From positions 1-52,475 of IMG/VR virus record IMGVR_UViG_3300008266_000146: DNA of 52,475 nucleotides; one strand, given 5' to 3'. Origin of the DNA: a virus. Numbering within the stretch: position 1 is the first letter of the stretch; every line of letters starts with the position of its first letter. The notes below the pieces were generated by a model that saw nothing but the letters and a program-made list of their open reading frames with translations, was not told the DNA's origin and ran no database searches. Below are positions 13,296 to 21,146 of the stretch, one piece after another. Position numbers and translations under genes: made by a program.

Positions 13296-13634
13296 ATGTC
13301 GACGTACATGGACGCACTGCGGCGCAGCAACACTGTGCCGGAGCGGTTCTCGCTTAGAGACGTCATGCGCCGCACCGGCGACGAGGTGCTGCTCCGGTCG
13401 CTCTACAACGGGATGCCCCTGCCGGTCGGTGTCCTGCTCCGCGAGATTGTGGACAGCCCTATGGATCAGTCGCTCATATATACTGTTGTGACAGGCCCAC
13501 GATTCAGCGTCGTCCAACTGAAGGCGGGCCTTCAGGAAGTCACCCACGGAAGTCCTAACTTCTGGCCGTTACCGGACAGCGTGCTGGCGAAGATGAAGCT
13601 GCTATCTGCCGCTGCTGGTAACTCGGGGGAGTAA
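13296..13634 (+). CDS. Hypothetical protein (112 aa)
   Basis: ATG 13296 follows GGAGGAGAG, among the best ribosome-binding sites here. The N-terminal half is charged and helical. The C-terminus VLAKMKLLSAAAGNSGE resembles the LAKLF..NSxE tail of the Cys-motif family, but no CxxC is present. NSGE and the stop are encoded by PAL-22. Function unknown. Confidence 0.82.
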   Translation: MSTYMDALRRSNTVPERFSLRDVMRRTGDEVLLRSLYNGMPLPVGVLLREIVDSPMDQSLIYTVVTGPRFSVVQLKAGLQEVTHGSPNFWPLPDSVLAKMKLLSAAAGNSGE

Positions 13635-13635
13635 C
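13618..13635. repeat. PAL-22 inverted repeat, junction copy
   Basis: GTAACTCGGGGGAGTAAC, identical to PAL-2. It ends the 112-aa gene and gives the ribosome-binding site for ATG 13637. Confidence 0.9.
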
Positions 13636-13636
13636 A

Positions 13637-14035
13637 ATGACCCCCGAGGGCAAAGTCAAAGCGGCAGTGAAGGCTGTTCTTGCCCGGCACACTGGGCTAT
13701 ACCATTTCATGCCCGTGCCATACGGCATCGGCGAGAGCAGTCTGGACTTCATCATCTGCTTTCGTGGCGTGTTTATCGCCGTCGAGACGAAGGTGCCGGG
13801 GAAGTCGATGACCCCCCGCCAGAACATACAGGCCGGCAACATCGCCGCCGCAGGCGGAGCTGTATTCGAGATCGCATCGCATTCAGACGTGGAGCGGTTC
13901 GCGGCGTGGCTCGACGAGCTGGCTGCAACCCCGGAGATAGAGAATGTCATTAGCCGAAGTGATGGTGAGCGCGACATACCGAAGCATCGTCGTGCCCCAC
14001 CGCGCCGACGTGGCGAACCTATTCCCATCGAGTAA
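13637..14035 (+). CDS. VRR-NUC-type PD-(D/E)XK nuclease
   Basis: 132 residues. E4 near the N-terminus, D37 (SLDFII), ETK (50-52) and Q62 follow the order of the small phage VRR-NUC domain, a Holliday-junction-like or flap nuclease fold. These are commonly next to an SNF2-type helicase in phages, as here. The last 92 bases overlap the helicase gene in another frame. Probably acts in recombination or replication fork repair. Confidence 0.87.
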   Translation: MTPEGKVKAAVKAVLARHTGLYHFMPVPYGIGESSLDFIICFRGVFIAVETKVPGKSMTPRQNIQAGNIAAAGGAVFEIASHSDVERFAAWLDELAATPEIENVISRSDGERDIPKHRRAPPRRRGEPIPIE

Positions 14036-15512
14036 GCAGTTCGTCTTTCGGGGCAAGCCGCGCCTTGTCCTGCCGCACGACATTCAGGCGACCCTGACGC
14101 TGCGCCAGCTGGGCATGGACGTGCCGGCTCCGGTCATGTCGCAGTACGATTGGCCGCACCCCCCGTCCAAGCCGCCGTTCGAGGTGCAGAAGAAGACCGT
14201 GGCTATGCTGACCACGTGCCCGCGCGCCTACGTGCTCAACGACATGGGCACCGGCAAGACCGCGAGCGCCGTATGGGCGTTCGATTACTTGGCGAGTAAC
14301 GGCTACGCCACCAAGATGCTGGTCGTGTGCCCGCTGTCCACGATGGAGGAAACGTGGCTCCGGCATGTGATCGAGTTCACGCCCGACCGCAAGGCGGTAG
14401 TGCTGTCCGGCACTGCTACGCGGCGCAAGCGCCTGCTGGCTGACCAGTCGGCGGACATCTACATCATCAACCATGACGGCGTGCAGGTGGTGCTGGACGA
14501 GCTGTACAAGCGCCCCGACATCGACTGCGTGTGCATCGACGAGCTGGCGGTCTACCGCAACGCCCGCGCCAACCGCACGAAGGCGATGACGAAGTTCGTC
14601 GCGCGCCGCCCGTGGGTCTGGGGTCTGACCGGCCGCCCGGCACCCCATGAGCCCACCGACGTGTGGGCGCAGTGCCAGATCGTCACGCCCCACACCGTGC
14701 CGACCCGCTGGACGACGTTCCGCGATGACCTGATGTTCAAGGTCGGCGCGTTCAACTGGGTGTCGAAGGACAACGCTGTCGAGACCGCCGTCATGGCCAT
14801 GCGCCCCGCCGTGCGGTTCTCCATGGACGACGTCACCGAGCTGCCCGACTTGGTGTTCGAGACGGTCACGACGCCGATGGAGAGCAAGCAGGCGCAGGCG
14901 TTCGAGATGATGCGCGCCAGCGCTGTGGCCAAGATCGCGTCCCACCAGATCGACGCCATGAATGCGGGCGCGGTGCTCAACAAGCTGCTGCAAATCTCGG
15001 CAGGCTGGGTCTACACTCGCGACGGGCACATCCTCGACATGAAGGGGACCGGCAGGCTGCGGCGGGTGGAGGACGACGTCGAGGCTAACAGCGGCAAGAC
15101 CATCGTGTTCGTGCCGTTCGTGTCCGCTCTGGACGGCGTTGCCGATGCACTTACTCGGGCGGGTAACCGTGTCGCCAAAATCTCTGGTGCCACCCCGTCG
15201 CGCGAGCGCACCGACATCTTCGCCGGGCTTCAGACGCATGACCTGTATGACGTGCTGGTCGCCCACCCGCAGTGCATGGCTCATGGCGTCACGCTGACGG
15301 CGGCCAACCAGATCATCTGGTACGCCCCGACGACCAGCCTTGAGATATTCGAGCAGGCCAACGCACGCATTCGCCGCGTCGGTCAGAAAAAGAAACAGAT
15401 CATCCGCATGTATGTGGGCTCGACGGCCGAGCGTCGCATCTATACAATCCTACGAAGCCGGCAAAAAGTCCAAGATAAGATGTTGGAGCTATTCCAAGCC
15501 AACACGATCTAA
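13944..15512 (+). CDS. SNF2/DEAD-type superfamily 2 helicase
   Basis: 522 residues. Walker A DMGTGKT (100-106), motif II IDEL (D199-E200), motif III-like GLTGRP, and a C-terminal helicase half with FVPFVSAL, the segment VTLTAANQIIWYAP and the arginine-rich motif ARIRRVGQ (about 474-481). This is the helicase commonly found with VRR-NUC and DNA polymerase genes in phages. It carries two PAL copies, PAL-23 just after motif I and PAL-24 in the C-terminal half, both read in frame. The start follows CGGAGATAGAGA and overlaps the nuclease gene. Confidence 0.94.
   Translation: MSLAEVMVSATYRSIVVPHRADVANLFPSSKQFVFRGKPRLVLPHDIQATLTLRQLGMDVPAPVMSQYDWPHPPSKPPFEVQKKTVAMLTTCPRAYVLNDMGTGKTASAVWAFDYLASNGYATKMLVVCPLSTMEETWLRHVIEFTPDRKAVVLSGTATRRKRLLADQSADIYIINHDGVQVVLDELYKRPDIDCVCIDELAVYRNARANRTKAMTKFVARRPWVWGLTGRPAPHEPTDVWAQCQIVTPHTVPTRWTTFRDDLMFKVGAFNWVSKDNAVETAVMAMRPAVRFSMDDVTELPDLVFETVTTPMESKQAQAFEMMRASAVAKIASHQIDAMNAGAVLNKLLQISAGWVYTRDGHILDMKGTGRLRRVEDDVEANSGKTIVFVPFVSALDGVADALTRAGNRVAKISGATPSRERTDIFAGLQTHDLYDVLVAHPQCMAHGVTLTAANQIIWYAPTTSLEIFEQANARIRRVGQKKKQIIRMYVGSTAERRIYTILRSRQKVQDKMLELFQANTI
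14284..14300. repeat. PAL-23 inverted repeat, inside helicase gene
   Basis: ATTACTTGGCGAGTAAC (17 bp). Read as Asp-Tyr-Leu-Ala-Ser-Asn between motifs I and Ia. Confidence 0.85.
15150..15167. repeat. PAL-24 inverted repeat, inside helicase gene
   Basis: CTTACTCGGGCGGGTAAC. Read as Leu-Thr-Arg-Ala-Gly-Asn; second arm has one change (GGGTAAC). Confidence 0.8.
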
Positions 15513-15540
15513 CCTACTATCGCACCCACGGAGAAGCACC

Positions 15541-15924
15541 ATGTCATTCGAGAAGCGCATCGCGCAGTACGTAAGACTACGCGACCACATCAAGGCCGAG
15601 GACGAGGCTCACAAGGTCAAGATGCGGCCGTTTCGCGACTTGATGGGCAAGCTGGAAGCGGAGCTGCTGAAACAGCTGGAAGCCACTGGTCAGGACAGCG
15701 CCGCCACTGCCGCCGGTACCGCCTACCGCAGCAAGCGCGAGTATTGCTCGCTGGAAGACGCCAGCGAGTTCATGCGCCACGTCATCGGCAGCGAGGACTG
15801 GGACCTGCTCGACCGCAAGGCCAACACCGCTGCCTGTGTGAAATTCGCCGAAGAGAACGGTGGCAACATGCCGCCGGGCGTCAAGTACACTGCCGAGTTC
15901 GTCGCGAACGTTCGTCGGAAGTGA
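15541..15924 (+). CDS. Conserved-looking phage protein (127 aa) upstream of SSB-like gene
   Basis: Start after CGGAGAAGCACC. The N-terminal half is a charged helix (YVRLRDHIKAEDEAHKVKMR) and the C-terminal part ends MPPGVKYTAEFVANVRRK. Proteins with this coiled N-terminus and PPGV...VRR ending are often found beside replication genes in tailed phages, with no known function. Probably works with the SSB-like or polymerase proteins. Confidence 0.83.
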   Translation: MSFEKRIAQYVRLRDHIKAEDEAHKVKMRPFRDLMGKLEAELLKQLEATGQDSAATAAGTAYRSKREYCSLEDASEFMRHVIGSEDWDLLDRKANTAACVKFAEENGGNMPPGVKYTAEFVANVRRK

Positions 15925-15942
15925 ATTACTCCACCGAGTAAC
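15925..15942. repeat. PAL-25 inverted repeat, intergenic
   Basis: ATTACTCCACCGAGTAAC. Starts directly after the TGA of the 127-aa gene and ends 22 bases before the SSB-like start. Confidence 0.88.
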
Positions 15943-15964
15943 CCCTGAGAGAAGAGGACATACT

Positions 15965-17272
15965 ATGAGCAAAGCGCTCGTCAACGTCGATCCGTTCGCA
16001 GCCATGGCTGCACAGTTCGCCCTGCCCGCCGTCTTCGCCAACCAGCCCGTGCAGGATGAGCTGGGTGCCGGTATCGAAGGCTCGTTCGGCATCGTCGGCT
16101 ACAAGGGCAAGGTCTGGCGCATCCGCTATCGAGGCAACGAGGAGGTCGTCACCCGTATCGACGACGGCACCCCGGCAGCCGCGCTTGAGCTGGTTATCGT
16201 CAAGGCCAGCCCCCACAAGGCCAAGACCTATTACGCCGGCTCGTTCGTCGAGGGCACGCAGGAGCGCCCCGACTGCTGGTCGAACAACGGCGTGACGCCG
16301 GACCCCGGCGTGACCAACCCGGTTCACACCGCCTGCGCCACGTGTCCGATGAACGTGTTCGGCTCCAAGACGTCCGACAACGGCTCCAAGGCCAAGGCGT
16401 GTCAGGACCACAAGCGCGTCGCCGTCGTGCCGCTCGACGACATGATGAACGAGAGCGGCGGTGGGCCGATGCTGCTGCGCATCCCCCCGGCGTCGCTTCA
16501 GGCCGCCAAGGAGTACGGCGACAACCTCACGCGGGCGAACATCCCGATCTATGCCGTCGGCACGCGCGTGCTGTTCGACATGAACGTGGCGCACCCGCAG
16601 TTCATCTTCAAGCCGATCCGCGTGCTGACGGACGAGGAAGCCGAGTACATCAACGCCCTGCGCACCGACCCCCGCGTCGACCGCATCCTCAACGAGGGGA
16701 CGGACTTCGCGGCGGCTGCGGCGTTGGAGGCTCCCCCGCTGCCCGACGAGTTCTCTGCGCTCGCCGATCAGGCCGCTGCCAAGGCTACGGCCCCCAAGGC
16801 TGCCGCCCCCAAGCCGGCGTCGGCCACGGCCGCCGTGCAGGCCGCCGCTGCCAAGGCTGCCGCTCCCGCCGCCAAGGCCCCTGTAGCGGCTCCCAAGGCC
16901 GTTGCGCCGCCTCCGAAGGCTCCGGTGGCCCCCAAGGCTGCCGCGCCCGCCCCTGCGGCTCCCAAGGCCGCTGCCGCGCCGGTTACTCCGGCGAGTAACG
17001 CTACCCCGGCCGTCAAGCCGTCTGCGGCACAGGTGCTGGCCAATGCCCGCGCCAAGCAGGCCGCTGCTGCCGCAGCCGCAGCCGCCGCTGCCGCAGCCGC
17101 CGCAGCCGCTGAAGCCGCCGCTGCCGAGGCGGAGGGTGGCGAGGTGATCGAGGGTGAGTACGCCGAAGAGGGCGAGTACACCGAAGAGGGCGCTGAGGGC
17201 GCTGAGGGCGCTGAGGGCGAAGCGACCGTCGACGATCTCGACGCCGAGCTGAAGGCGCTGATGGGCGATTGA
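15965..17272 (+). CDS. SSB-like Cys-motif protein with Ala-rich linker and acidic tail
   Basis: 435 residues. Start at ATG 15965, since upstream codons overlap the previous gene. The N-terminal 270 residues are a folded domain with a Cys cluster (CATCPMNVFGSK, then KACQDHKR). An Ala/Lys/Pro linker follows, with a run of about 17 Ala, then repeated acidic EGEY/AEGAEG units and the end DDLDAELKALMGD. An acidic, hydrophobic tip after a flexible linker is typical of single-stranded DNA-binding proteins. That, and the location between helicase and primase, suggest an SSB role. This is inference, as no OB-fold signature is evident. PAL-26 encodes VTPASN in the linker. Confidence 0.8.
   Translation: MSKALVNVDPFAAMAAQFALPAVFANQPVQDELGAGIEGSFGIVGYKGKVWRIRYRGNEEVVTRIDDGTPAAALELVIVKASPHKAKTYYAGSFVEGTQERPDCWSNNGVTPDPGVTNPVHTACATCPMNVFGSKTSDNGSKAKACQDHKRVAVVPLDDMMNESGGGPMLLRIPPASLQAAKEYGDNLTRANIPIYAVGTRVLFDMNVAHPQFIFKPIRVLTDEEAEYINALRTDPRVDRILNEGTDFAAAAALEAPPLPDEFSALADQAAAKATAPKAAAPKPASATAAVQAAAAKAAAPAAKAPVAAPKAVAPPPKAPVAPKAAAPAPAAPKAAAAPVTPASNATPAVKPSAAQVLANARAKQAAAAAAAAAAAAAAAAAEAAAAEAEGGEVIEGEYAEEGEYTEEGAEGAEGAEGEATVDDLDAELKALMGD
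16982..16999. repeat. PAL-26 inverted repeat, inside SSB-like gene
   Basis: GTTACTCCGGCGAGTAAC. Perfect arms, read Val-Thr-Pro-Ala-Ser-Asn in a disordered Ala/Pro linker. Confidence 0.9.
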
Positions 17273-17287
17273 GCCCGAGCACATGCG

Positions 17288-17309
17288 GGGCCGGGGGAAA
17301 CTCCGGCCC
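17288..17309 (+). other. Hairpin between SSB-like and primase genes
   Basis: GGGCCGG (17288-17294) pairs with CCGGCCC (17303-17309) with an 8-base loop. It is followed by TAACTACCTC rather than a T-run. It may act as a weak terminator or slow read-through into the primase gene. Confidence 0.45.
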
Positions 17310-17339
17310 TAACTACCTCTTGGGACATGGGCGGCGGCA

Positions 17340-20300
17340 GTGAACATCAACGAGGCGAAAAGGTATCTGGCACGTGTTCTGCCATGGCCAACCGACGGGG
17401 GTGACTGGTTCGTCAACCTCCACACCCTGCGCGACGTTGGGCGTCGCGACAAGAAGGGCAAGCCGATCCTGATGCCGGGCGGGCGTCCGTTCAAGGACGT
17501 CGGGCGCGCGGCGAACGCGATTGAGTGGTGGCTGACCAAGAGCCAGCACAACACGGACATCTACGCCTGCATGTCGGCACAGGCCACGGCTGTGACCCGG
17601 TACGACGACAACGGCAAGGCGTTCCTGACGGCGGTGCGCAACACCCAGAACACGCTGTGGTGCAAGTCGCTCTACATCGACGTCGACGTGAAGGCGCCGC
17701 CCAAGGGCTACGCAACCCGCGAGGAAGCGCTTGAGGCGATCAACGCGTTCATCGAGGCTCTTGGCATGCCGGAGCCCAGCGTCATCGTCGACAGCGGCAA
17801 CGGCTTCCATGTCTACTGGACCGTCGTGGACCCGGTCACTCCGGCGCAATGGTGGCCCTATGCCTACGCGCTCGCCGAGGCTACCAAGGCGTTCGGGCTG
17901 CGCTGCGATACCCAGTGCACCGTGGACGTGGTGCGCATCCTGCGCGTGCCGGGCACCTACAACTACAAGTCCGATCCGCCGACCACGGTCTCGATCCACC
18001 ACTGGCGGGACGGCGACTATTTCTGGAAGCATCTGACGGGGCCGTTGGAGCCCTACGTCGGCAGGGTGGTGATCGAGACCGATATGTCGCAGGAGTTCGC
18101 GGCGCTCGGGCGCATGTCCGGGCCGATGGTGGCTAACGAGCTGGGATCGGGCATCGAGCCGAACAAGGCACCAGAGGTGGACCTTGCGAAGGTCATCAAT
18201 GATTGCGCGTTTTTCCGTGACACTGTGGTGGACGGCGGGGCGAAGAACGACAACCCCCTCTGGGTGCTGACGCTGCTGGCGGCGACGTTCTGCGGCGAGG
18301 ACGGGGCGGAGCTGGCGCAGGCGATGTCCGCCGGCCATGAGACCTATGACCCCGACACCGTGGCGACGCGCTACGCCGAGAAGCTGGCCGAGAAGACCCG
18401 CCGCAATCTGGGTTGGCCGTCGTGCAAGGCGATCTCCGGTGCCGGTGCGCCGCAGTGCTCCACGTGCCCCCATCTGGCTGCCGGCAAGAGCCCGATGCGG
18501 TTCGGCATGCCGGACGATGTTACTCTCGCGAGTAACACCCCGCCACCCCGCCCGGTGCCCGCCGCCGTGCAGGCGCTGTCGCAGCAGACCGGCATCTACC
18601 AGATCGCCATGAACACTCTGCCGGACGACTACGTCCGTCGGCCGAACGGCATCATCGCTCAGGTGGTCACTCCGTCCGATGGTGGTGCCCAGTTCGAGCA
18701 GGCTGTGTGCCCCTACCCGCTGTTTGATGGCTGGCTTCAGCGTGACCCGTGGACGATCAACTTCTCGACCGTCGTGTCGGGTGGTAAGCAGGAGCGCGTC
18801 GCAGTCCGCTACGAGGACATGAGCGGGTCCGAGACGTTCCGCAAGACAGTGCTGCGGTTCGGGTTGGCGTTCGACAGCGAGAAGACGTTTGAAAGGCTGA
18901 AGGTGTTTCTCATGGCATGGATTAACAAGCTGCGCGACGGCCCCCTCGCCATTGGGTCCGGCCATACGTTTGGCTGGTCGACGAACGGCACCAAAGAGGA
19001 CGGTTTCATCTACGACGGGCATCTGTATGGGATGGACCCGGAACCCCGCCCCATGGCCATTGCCGACCCGGTGATCGCCGAACAGTACCGCCCCCGTGGC
19101 GACATAGGTCCGTGGGTTGACGCGCTCGACATCGTGCTGGGGCGCGAGCGCTACGACCTTGAGGCTATCGTGGCGTCGGCGTTCGCCGCACCGCTGGTGA
19201 AGTTCACCGGGCACTCGGGCCTCATCATGGCGGCGTACTCGGAAGCCTCGGGCGTCGGCAAGACCACGGCGATGAAGATCGCGCAGGCTGTGTGGGGCGA
19301 CCCCAAGCGCGCCATGCAGCAGCTCGACGACACCCAAAACTCGGTGTTCAAGAAGATCGGTCAGATCAAGAACCTGCCGATGTACTGGGACGAGATCAAG
19401 GGCGAAGAGAACCTGAAAAACTACGTGCGCATGATCTTCTCCATGGCCTCGGGCAAGGAGAAGTCCCGCATGCGCGCCGATGCCACCATGAACCTGTCCG
19501 GCACGTGGAAGACGCTTCTCGTTTCGGCGAACAATGAGAGCCTGATCGACTACATCATCCGGCAGACCAAGCAGACGAGCGCCGGCCTCATGCGCGTGTT
19601 CGAGTACCCCGTGGTGTCCCGGTCGGACGGCAGCATGAAGACATCGTCCGTGCAGGCCTCTCTGGGGCTGCTGGACGAGAATTACGGGCAGGCCGGGCTC
19701 ATCTACGCCAAGTGGCTCGGAGCCAACTGGGAGCGCGTTGCCAAGGACGTGCTGGCCATGTCGTCGGCATTCGAGAAGCGGGCCAAGGCCACGACCGACG
19801 AGCGGTTCTGGATCGCCCTCATCGCCGTGCTTGTCCTCGGGGCAACCTACGCCAACAAGCTTGGGCTGGCGCAGTTCAACACGGCGAAGCTGCGGGAGTT
19901 TCTGTTCGAGCAGCTGGAAGCGATGCGGGGTGTGGGGGACGCCCAGCCGGTGGATATGTCCAAGGGCATCAACGTCGTCAACGTCCTGTCCCGGTTCCTC
20001 GCGCAGAAGCGGGCGCGCAACACCCTCATCACCAACCGCATGCACGTGTCTCGCGGCAAGCCGCCTGCCGGGATCAACACCCTCAACGAGGCGACCAAGC
20101 TGGACGAAATTCAGGTCCATATGTCGGTCGACGACAAGCTGCTGCGGATCGTCTCGTCGGCGTTCTCGGACTGGTGTCAGGAGCACGGCATCTCGCGCCA
20201 CCAGTTCACCAAGGCACTGCACGACCAGTTCAACGTGCACGAGACGGTGGGCATCATCGGGGCCGGCACGCCCTACAAGTCGATGGCGCAGTACGTCATC

Positions 20301-20348
20301 CAGCTCGATCTTGCCGACCTCAAGATACAGCCGTTCATGGATACCTGA
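17340..20348 (+). CDS. Primase-polymerase fused to DUF927-like helicase
   Basis: 1002 residues from GTG 17340. The N-terminal AEP-type primase has IDVD (113-116), GFHVYW (H157) and VDVVRI (D196) with RVPGTYN, the metal and nucleotide ligands of that superfamily. A Cys cluster (CKAISGAGAPQCSTCPH, about 362-378) may bind zinc or an Fe-S cluster. The C-terminal half has Walker A SGVGKTT (637-643) and LPMYWDEIKG, as in DUF927/SF3-like helicases. It would prime and unwind at the phage fork, replacing a T7-type TOPRIM primase-helicase. PAL-27 lies in the linker between the halves. Confidence 0.92.
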   Translation: MNINEAKRYLARVLPWPTDGGDWFVNLHTLRDVGRRDKKGKPILMPGGRPFKDVGRAANAIEWWLTKSQHNTDIYACMSAQATAVTRYDDNGKAFLTAVRNTQNTLWCKSLYIDVDVKAPPKGYATREEALEAINAFIEALGMPEPSVIVDSGNGFHVYWTVVDPVTPAQWWPYAYALAEATKAFGLRCDTQCTVDVVRILRVPGTYNYKSDPPTTVSIHHWRDGDYFWKHLTGPLEPYVGRVVIETDMSQEFAALGRMSGPMVANELGSGIEPNKAPEVDLAKVINDCAFFRDTVVDGGAKNDNPLWVLTLLAATFCGEDGAELAQAMSAGHETYDPDTVATRYAEKLAEKTRRNLGWPSCKAISGAGAPQCSTCPHLAAGKSPMRFGMPDDVTLASNTPPPRPVPAAVQALSQQTGIYQIAMNTLPDDYVRRPNGIIAQVVTPSDGGAQFEQAVCPYPLFDGWLQRDPWTINFSTVVSGGKQERVAVRYEDMSGSETFRKTVLRFGLAFDSEKTFERLKVFLMAWINKLRDGPLAIGSGHTFGWSTNGTKEDGFIYDGHLYGMDPEPRPMAIADPVIAEQYRPRGDIGPWVDALDIVLGRERYDLEAIVASAFAAPLVKFTGHSGLIMAAYSEASGVGKTTAMKIAQAVWGDPKRAMQQLDDTQNSVFKKIGQIKNLPMYWDEIKGEENLKNYVRMIFSMASGKEKSRMRADATMNLSGTWKTLLVSANNESLIDYIIRQTKQTSAGLMRVFEYPVVSRSDGSMKTSSVQASLGLLDENYGQAGLIYAKWLGANWERVAKDVLAMSSAFEKRAKATTDERFWIALIAVLVLGATYANKLGLAQFNTAKLREFLFEQLEAMRGVGDAQPVDMSKGINVVNVLSRFLAQKRARNTLITNRMHVSRGKPPAGINTLNEATKLDEIQVHMSVDDKLLRIVSSAFSDWCQEHGISRHQFTKALHDQFNVHETVGIIGAGTPYKSMAQYVIQLDLADLKIQPFMDT
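18519..18536. repeat. PAL-27 inverted repeat, inside primase gene
   Basis: GTTACTCTCGCGAGTAAC. Perfect arms; read Val-Thr-Leu-Ala-Ser-Asn in a Pro-rich linker after the Cys cluster. Confidence 0.9.
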
Positions 20349-20365
20349 TTACTCGGGGGAGTAAC
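20348..20365. repeat. PAL-28 inverted repeat, junction copy
   Basis: ATTACTCGGGGGAGTAAC. Shares its first A with the primase stop TGA. GGGGGAG serves ATG 20369. Confidence 0.9.
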
Positions 20366-20368
20366 TTC

Positions 20369-20635
20369 ATGCGCTATATCGTCTGCGCCACCTGCGGGTC
20401 GTCTAGAGCGCTCCCGGTGTCACCGGCACCGGCAAGCACGCGAGAGGACGTCATATGCAGCGTCGTTGGGGCCGGCACCCATGTCGGGACGTGCGCGCAT
20501 TGCACGTCTGGCTTCGACGCGACGGTCGGCAGGAAATACGTCGTGGAGAGCGACACCCTCGACCACCACAAGCTCCATACCCTAGCGAAGCTGTTTGACT
20601 GCACCACAGGAGACACCAAGCATGGCCGCCCCTAG
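20369..20635 (+). CDS. Cys-motif small protein, family copy H
   Basis: 88 residues. CATCGSSR (CxxC), then Cys residues at ICSV and CAHC, so a full four-Cys set is possible here. YVVESD takes the YIV place and the tail is LHTLAKLFDCTTGDTKHGRP, extended by read-through where other copies end in PAL. It lies at the far end of the early arm, 8 kb from its nearest relative. Overlaps the next gene slightly. Function unknown. Confidence 0.85.
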   Translation: MRYIVCATCGSSRALPVSPAPASTREDVICSVVGAGTHVGTCAHCTSGFDATVGRKYVVESDTLDHHKLHTLAKLFDCTTGDTKHGRP

Positions 20636-20837
20636 ACCCCGCTACTACAGCCGCGACAGCATCGTCTACGACCGGGAGTGGTTCCCACAGCTGAAGGCCT
20701 CGCCGCCGCCCCCCTTCACCCTCGCACGCTGCCGCAACCCCCGCGTCGCAAGGGTGCTGGCCAAGACGCTCAACCAGACCAACGTCGAGCAGTTCGAGCG
20801 CGATCTCGCGGCAGACGCACCAGCATTCGAGGACTAG
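20622..20837 (+). CDS. Small hypothetical protein (71 aa)
   Basis: ATG 20622 follows CAGGAGACACCAAGC and overlaps the previous gene by 14 bases. Basic, Pro-rich N-terminal half (MAAPRPRYYSRDS), helical end (NVEQFERDLAADAPAFED). Not recognised. Confidence 0.76.
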   Translation: MAAPRPRYYSRDSIVYDREWFPQLKASPPPPFTLARCRNPRVARVLAKTLNQTNVEQFERDLAADAPAFED

Positions 20838-20840
20838 ATC

Positions 20841-21143
20841 ATGCTGACCCAAGAACAGATCGACACGCTGGGCGCAATCGCCATCACCATGACCGGCAAG
20901 CCCTCGACGGAGGCTGTCGTCGAGGCGCTGGTCTCGATCCTTCAGCAGGACGTCCACATGGTCAACAAGAGCGCCATGCTGCTTTACGCAGCCATGTCGC
21001 CGGAGATGCGTCGGACGGTCAGGGGGATCGCAGAGACGTCGCGCGACAGCGGGCTCGCCGCTGCTTACGAGTGGGCGGGGTGGGTCCACGATCACGCCGC
21101 TAAAACGTACGTGTACCCGGATAAGCCGGGCCGGCGGCGCTGA
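20841..21143 (+). CDS. Hypothetical helical protein (100 aa), last gene of early arm
   Basis: Follows the previous stop by 3 bases. Mostly helical (TEAVVEALVSILQQDVHMVN) with a basic end (PDKPGRRR). It stops 3 bases before the stop of the minus-strand HNH-like gene, so the two arms converge with no room for a bidirectional terminator. Function unknown. Confidence 0.8.
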   Translation: MLTQEQIDTLGAIAITMTGKPSTEAVVEALVSILQQDVHMVNKSAMLLYAAMSPEMRRTVRGIAETSRDSGLAAAYEWAGWVHDHAAKTYVYPDKPGRRR

Positions 21144-21146
21144 CGG

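Noticed and set aside
13295-13491. C-terminal extension of the RecB-like nuclease in its original frame
   Set aside because: It overlaps a gene with a strong ribosome-binding site in another frame and has a composition (Cys/Arg/Ser mix) typical of out-of-frame reading. The +1 frame holds the expected Cys cluster.
17313-20240. 975-residue open frame on the minus strand opposite the primase gene
   Set aside because: High-G+C antisense shadow. The plus-strand frame has clear primase and helicase motifs; this frame is Arg/His/Val-rich with no motif and begins inside the next gene.
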